From: Acrasis kona
Taxonomy: Eukaryota > Heterolobosea > Eutetramitea > Acrasida > Acrasidae
Direction of reading: 5' to 3'
NCBI GenBank assembly: GCA_026419775.2
Contig: JAOPGA020001124.1
Coordinates: forward strand, 62,001 to 126,000
DNA length: 64,000 nt
Shown here: piece after piece, positions 60,478 through 64,000 of the stretch
Position numbering within the stretch: the first letter of the stretch is position 1
Layout of the letters: every line of letters starts with the position of its first letter
Made by a program: the position numbers and the translations under genes
The notes under the pieces: generated by a model
What the model was told of the DNA's origin: nothing
Databases searched by the model: none
What the model saw: the letters and a program-made list of their open reading frames with translations, nothing else

Positions 60478-61415
60478 TTAAAGTTTATTCTCATCCTCTA
60501 TTGTTATAATATTACAGTCAATAAAAGTGTGGAGCTGCTTGAGGGATTGGTCCTCCGAAAAATAATCACAAAAGCACGACTGAAGTAGTTTTCTCCTAAA
60601 ATCTTCGCATGTTTGATCTGCTCCGGGAGGTTCCGAGAAGTAAACCTCGATGGCCTGATTTCGGATTGACTTGCCGTCTGCTCTTTTAAAAAGATTCTGA
60701 ACCTCCGCCCTGTCCACGTCTATTGTTTTATATAAAAGACATTCTATTCTAAACTTCTCTCTCTTGTTGTCGCACTCGTTAACTACGCGCTCCACATTAA
60801 TGACCTCTGATTCCCTACAACGGAGAACCCCATATAAGGGCCTTACACCGTAGTAATTTGGGTGCGTGGTCTTTACTTTGAAAGCAATGCTTCCTCCCAA
60901 ATGTGTACTTGTTATTGTGATTTGGGATTGTACTTTCTTTTCTCCTGTAGTGTTATTCGAGTCTAGAACTTTAGAAGGGAAATATAGTCCATTAGGCTCT
61001 ACCGTGAAAACATCAGCCCTCCGTTTGTACAGATCCAAAACTTTCTTGTCCTTCATGGACTGTGTGAGTCTGTAGTTTAAAAGACCTGTATTCTTGAGAT
61101 CTTTTAATTCTTCTAGTCCCTTTTTACGTTAACATTAATTTAAACGCAAAAGCTTACTTGCTTAAGGTACAGGTCACCTACAAAGATTGCAGGTAGTCTT
61201 GACAGCCCATGGCCTTTCGTGAAGAGATTAATACCGTCTATAAGATGTGCCCTGTTGTTGATATCAACCGCGAATACTGTGTATCCATCTTGGTAAACTC
61301 TTTCACTTCCCAAAATCGCCTTTATTTCTTCTTTTGTCTTCTCTCTTTCCTCAAACTTTTGACAAAATGCAAAAATATTTGGCTTTGAGTAATCCCTTCT
61401 TTCTGCTTCGAGCAT
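60478..61415 (-). CDS. Thioredoxin-fold (SH3BGR/glutaredoxin-like) domain fused to an MSP/VAP domain
   Basis: 299 residues from exons 61158-61415 and 60478-61119 (intron 38 nt). Residues 1-100 resemble glutaredoxin-like/SH3BGRL proteins: IFAFCQKFEEREKTKEEIKA, YTVFAVDINNR, LPAIFVGDLYLKQGLEEL with a cis-Pro-like LPAIFVGD. There is no CxxC, only a single Cys, so classical redox activity is doubtful. Residues ~120-230 are a major-sperm-protein fold: FTVEPNGLYFPSK, ITITSTHLGGSIAFKVKTT, YGVRPLYGVLRCRES, EKFRIECLLY. MSP/VAP domains recognise FFAT motifs or polymerise. No membrane anchor follows, so a VAP-type ER tether is unlikely. The role is unknown. Confidence 0.72.
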
Positions 61416-62033
61416 TTAATCTTTTGTAATTTATTGTAATTATTTAATTTCCGAAATCTTTGTTGCTAACTGAACTATGTCCGGAATTCGGTTTCCATAT
61501 ATTCAATCTATCACATCGATCTGCTCACTGCCTTTGAGCTCACAGAGACGCAGAAAAAATCAGCTTAGGATATCGATTCAAGATCATCAGGAACAAAAAA
61601 TTCCGTTCTGCTGCGAAGACTTATTATGACAAATGCTTATTCACATTGTCGCGAAATAAGACATTAGGCATGTATCGTCACTGATATAAGCCTGTATGAT
61701 CTGCGTAGTTAAGGCATACAGATAGCGGCAAAGGTGGTCTGTCATGGTTCAAGTTAACTGCAAGAATAACAACTGTTGATAAATATATTCTTAACATAGT
61801 TGATAAATATATTCTTAAGAATTTGTAAGAACAGAAATTACAACATAAATGATCACTTCCGATTATATTATAGATTCGTCTAAGACTCTTGCGCGCTTAC
61901 CAAGAGTCGACGAACACACAGATTGTTAATTATCGAGACTAATAATTGGTGAAATTGATTGGTACTATTTTGTACAAAAACAGACCGACTGACAAGTGAC
62001 ATCCAGACAATCGAAACGGCAGAACATCTTGTC
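61416..62033. other. Intergenic region, divergent promoters
   Basis: 618 nt between the thioredoxin-fold/MSP gene and the PH-domain gene. Contains the short direct repeat noted separately. No convincing reading frame or RNA gene. Confidence 0.5.
61772..61820. repeat. Short direct repeat
   Basis: GTTGATAAATATATTCTTAA occurs twice, about 24 nt apart. The unit has the A/T-rich look of a slippage duplication in non-coding DNA. Confidence 0.6.
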
Positions 62034-62542
62034 ATGTCTTCGCTTACACAGGTACAGAACAAAAAAGTTGCCTCTGCCCCAGCACCAAAGAAAGAGGGTC
62101 ACAGATTTGAGAACATTGAAGTTTCGGATGGATTTAAAATATACAGAAAAGGAATGTTACTGAGACGGTCTGACTTTGTAAGTCTCTTTACTAACGTTCA
62201 TACTAAATCATACAGCTGAAGAAATGGAAAGATTGCTACATGGTACTTCGAGAGGACAAAATTGTGTATTATGATAGCGAGGAGGACTACAATAAGAGTC
62301 CAAAGAAGGTTAGTTAACACTCTGATTTTTATCTAAACAAGTAATAGTATTCGGGACAAATCTTCTTAACTGAGGCTATGGTAGATGAGGAAGAGAAGGC
62401 CGACTTTAAAGCGGAGGGCGAAGTCTTCTCCATCTGCAGCAGAGGTAGACAGGTATACTTTCAAACAACAAAAGGAGAGGAGGATAAAAAGCAGTGGATG
62501 GATTCAATCAGACAAATTATAAGGCAAATTGCTCTAGGATGA
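62034..62542 (+). CDS. Small PH-domain protein
   Basis: 143 residues from exons 62034-62177, 62216-62308 and 62348-62542 (introns 38 and 39 nt). A short Lys/Ala/Pro-rich start leads into one pleckstrin-homology domain: KIYRKGMLLRRSDFLKKWKD, CYMVLREDKIVYYDSEEDYN, GQIFLTEAMVDEEEK, FSICSRGRQVYFQTT and the terminal helix KKQWMDSIRQIIRQIA with the invariant Trp. Basic residues in the first strands (RKGMLLRR, LKKWKD) suit phosphoinositide binding. No other domain. Confidence 0.88.
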
Positions 62543-62634
62543 TTGAAGCTGATGACTTTGACATTGGTTGTTACATACTTGCTACATTATAAATTAACTT
62601 TTCTATACACAAACAACGTAAATGAATAACTTAT

Positions 62635-63255
62635 TTATTTCAGTCGTGCGAAATTTTGTGCAAAGTGGTTTCTTATCGAATTAACCCTAAACATTCCAGT
62701 TACGACCAGCGCGCCATATAGAACAATGGTGAATCCCAGTGAAGCAGGGTGAAACCACGTGACGAATCCTATTTTGAATGGTAGCGAGGAAATTGGTCCC
62801 GCGAACACTGCAATTTGGGCCAAACCCAGCACTGCTGATACGACGACATTGCAGCAGTTGAAAACAGTAACTGCAATGGCTTGCATTTGGTCGATTAAAG
62901 ACAGGAGTGTAAATATTGGTATTAGTAGGATGGATGCACTGCTAACTGCCACTCCAAACATTGCAAAATACGGTAAAATGTGTTGGTTATCATATTTCCA
63001 AACTCTTTCATCTATCATGGAGAGGTTTTCTGACAATACACGACCTAGGTTCACATACTCGTATGTGATTCTAGCTTGTAGGGCTAACATAACTATCTCC
63101 AACACCACTACCAGACAGCAACTAACCAACAGGGCAATCTTGGAAGCATAGCGTGTTTTAACTTTTTGATTTATTGCTATTCTGTCGATCTCTGGTCCTC
63201 CATCCACCAAGTTCTGCTTTAAAGCTGGATTATATGAGGAAGATGGACTGGACAT
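62635..63255 (-). CDS. Four-pass membrane protein, unknown family
   Basis: 206 residues from ATG 63255. Cytosolic start (SSPSSSYNPALKQN), then four hydrophobic segments: KIALLVSCCLVVVLEIVMLA, YFAMFGVAVSSASILLIPIF, AVTVFNCCNVVVSAVLGLAQ and TIVLYGALVVTGMFRV. A polar loop between spans 1 and 2 has YEYVNLGRVLSENLSMIDER. The layout (short N-terminus, four spans, short basic C-terminus) is tetraspanin- or MARVEL-like, but the CCG motif and large loop of tetraspanins are absent. Function unknown. Confidence 0.7.
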   Translation of the reverse strand: MSSPSSSYNPALKQNLVDGGPEIDRIAINQKVKTRYASKIALLVSCCLVVVLEIVMLALQARITYEYVNLGRVLSENLSMIDERVWKYDNQHILPYFAMFGVAVSSASILLIPIFTLLSLIDQMQAIAVTVFNCCNVVVSAVLGLAQIAVFAGPISSLPFKIGFVTWFHPASLGFTIVLYGALVVTGMFRVNSIRNHFAQNFARLK

Positions 63256-63335
63256 CACCTGATCTTTCTTTTTGGCGTAAGTTTAAAGTCAACTAAAGTG
63301 TCAAGAAGATTGAACGATAATCTCATTAATAAACT

Positions 63336-64000
63336 TTATTTACTCAATACATCGATCAAATGCTGCCCGCTTTGAAGTGTTGTAACAACGACAGCTGAAA
63401 CGCCAAACAGAATAATCAAAACATCTTTGAAAATTATCCAGAACCTTAAATTTCCTCTGAATGTGACCAAATGGATAACAGAGGGGAGAATGAATGCCAA
63501 CATGGTGCCACCTAATCCACCAATTAATGTCAAAAAGTCTCCGAATGCCGGTATACTCACAGCCAACAACGCAGTCAAAATAACCAAAACAATTCTAATT
63601 ACAATACCAAGCACATAACTCAACTTGGGTGCAACCTTAACACCACCCGCAAATTGGTCGTCGTTTACACTTGGCGATACTTGACTTTTATTTTGACGAG
63701 ACTTTACAAACTTTATTATCGACTGCAAGTAATTGTCGAACAATTCTGAAACAGGAATTAATTGTATTGGATAGGTGAACAACAATGCAACGATGAAACC
63801 AATTTTGATGATATAAGACAATACCGACCCCTGAGGCAAGTTCAAAGTGATTATGTCCCTTACACCTGCCCCAAAAGCAAGATATCCCAACATTCCAAAG
63901 ATGGCCATAATGATGCTGATCATCGTACCTGCAGTATAGAATACTTTTGGATAGCTAGCACGATCCTTCATACTTTCCTCTATGGGCAGAGCCAAGCCTA
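63336..64000 (-). CDS. Amino acid/auxin permease (AAAP) transporter, 5' part missing
   Basis: Only the C-terminal ~221 residues are inside the window; the gene continues past 64000. The first complete residues read GLALPIEESMKDRASYP, matching the conserved E-G-I-G-L-x-L-P-I-E of AAAP/SLC38 transporters. Membrane spans follow: YTAGTMISIIMAIFGMLGYL, YIIKIGFIVALLFTYPIQLI, SYVLGIVIRIVLVILTALLA, DFLTLIGGLGGTMLAFILPS and FWIIFKDVLIILFGVSAVVV. TLNLPQG and FTYPIQLIPV are characteristic. Proton- or sodium-coupled amino acid transport is expected from the family. It lies tail to head with the four-pass protein gene. Confidence 0.9.
   Translation of the reverse strand, partial: GLALPIEESMKDRASYPKVFYTAGTMISIIMAIFGMLGYLAFGAGVRDIITLNLPQGSVLSYIIKIGFIVALLFTYPIQLIPVSELFDNYLQSIIKFVKSRQNKSQVSPSVNDDQFAGGVKVAPKLSYVLGIVIRIVLVILTALLAVSIPAFGDFLTLIGGLGGTMLAFILPSVIHLVTFRGNLRFWIIFKDVLIILFGVSAVVVTTLQSGQHLIDVLSK

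Noticed and set aside
61772..61820. Direct repeat as part of a mobile element or replication origin
   Set aside because: Only two short copies, no terminal inverted repeats or transposase nearby.
61416..62033. tRNA or small RNA gene in the larger intergenic gaps
   Set aside because: No B-box-like GGTTCGAATCC with a matching acceptor stem was found in any gap read by eye; a covariance search would be decisive.
1..64000. A multi-gene defence, biosynthetic or viral island
   Set aside because: Neighbouring genes belong to unrelated housekeeping and signalling families and alternate strands; no polymerase, integrase, capsid or biosynthetic core gene was seen.

Overview
The window is nuclear DNA of a eukaryotic microbe with a compact genome. 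I model about 46 protein genes, nearly all separated by short gaps, and I recognise no rRNA, tRNA, CRISPR or insertion sequence. About 64 introns could be placed by reading frame and family alignment. Apart from one doubtful 62-nt case they are 35-49 nt long, start GTAAG/GTATG/GTACA or similar, end AG, and often carry a CTAAC/CTAAT-like branch motif just before the acceptor. Stop codons are often followed directly by A/T-rich AATAAA-like sequence. Gene content (copine, a PH-domain PKB/Akt-like kinase, RGS, Zn2Cys6 factor, CEP104, BTB/discoidin protein, CTLH-WD40) and the tiny introns suggest a free-living amoeba or amoeboflagellate. A heterolobosean of the Naegleria/Acrasis kind is my best guess; this is inference, with no taxonomic marker seen.

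Region by region. 1-6.6 kb: a decayed gene, glucose-6-phosphate dehydrogenase, an ACF1-like chromatin remodelling subunit, and a RING/TRAF-finger/ubiquitin-like fusion. 6.9-15.5 kb: an unknown protein, a PEX22-like and an ATG13-like gene head to head, a secreted lactonase, a cysteine phosphatase head to head with a metallophosphatase/EF-hand protein, and a WAPL-like cohesin factor. 15.5-24.3 kb (minus strand): a BTB/discoidin protein and a 2240-residue low-complexity protein. 24.5-33.4 kb: two small or unknown genes, an RCC1 propeller, tRNA methyltransferase Trm1, tubulin cofactor B, small unknowns, an orphan ubiquitin-like protein and an ankyrin protein. 34-46 kb: a LisH/CTLH-WD40 protein, several low-complexity or unknown proteins, a Zn2Cys6 regulator, a copine, a PKB/Akt-like kinase and an RGS protein. 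46.4-55.2 kb: a divergent mitochondrial carrier, a PP2C phosphatase broken by two frame changes, a Yip1 protein, a CEP104-like ciliary-tip protein, a cathepsin-like protease fused to a cystatin-like domain, a Dabb protein, a membrane protein and a GPI-type surface protein. 55.8-64 kb: eIF5, a PPR protein, UBL5/Hub1, a CK1-family kinase, a thioredoxin-fold/MSP fusion, a small PH protein, a four-pass membrane protein and a truncated amino-acid transporter.

The genes are mostly independent housekeeping and signalling functions. Possible functional groupings: G6PD with the lactonase (pentose phosphate chemistry, although the lactonase carries a signal peptide); PEX22 with ATG13, which share a 35-bp promoter region; and phosphoinositide/lipid or G-protein signalling (copine, PKB/Akt-like kinase, RGS) clustered at 41-46 kb. 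The most unusual items are the protease-cystatin fusion, the RING-ubiquitin-like fusion, the thioredoxin-fold/MSP fusion, the giant protein with a repeated basic R-S-x-T motif, and the broken PP2C gene.
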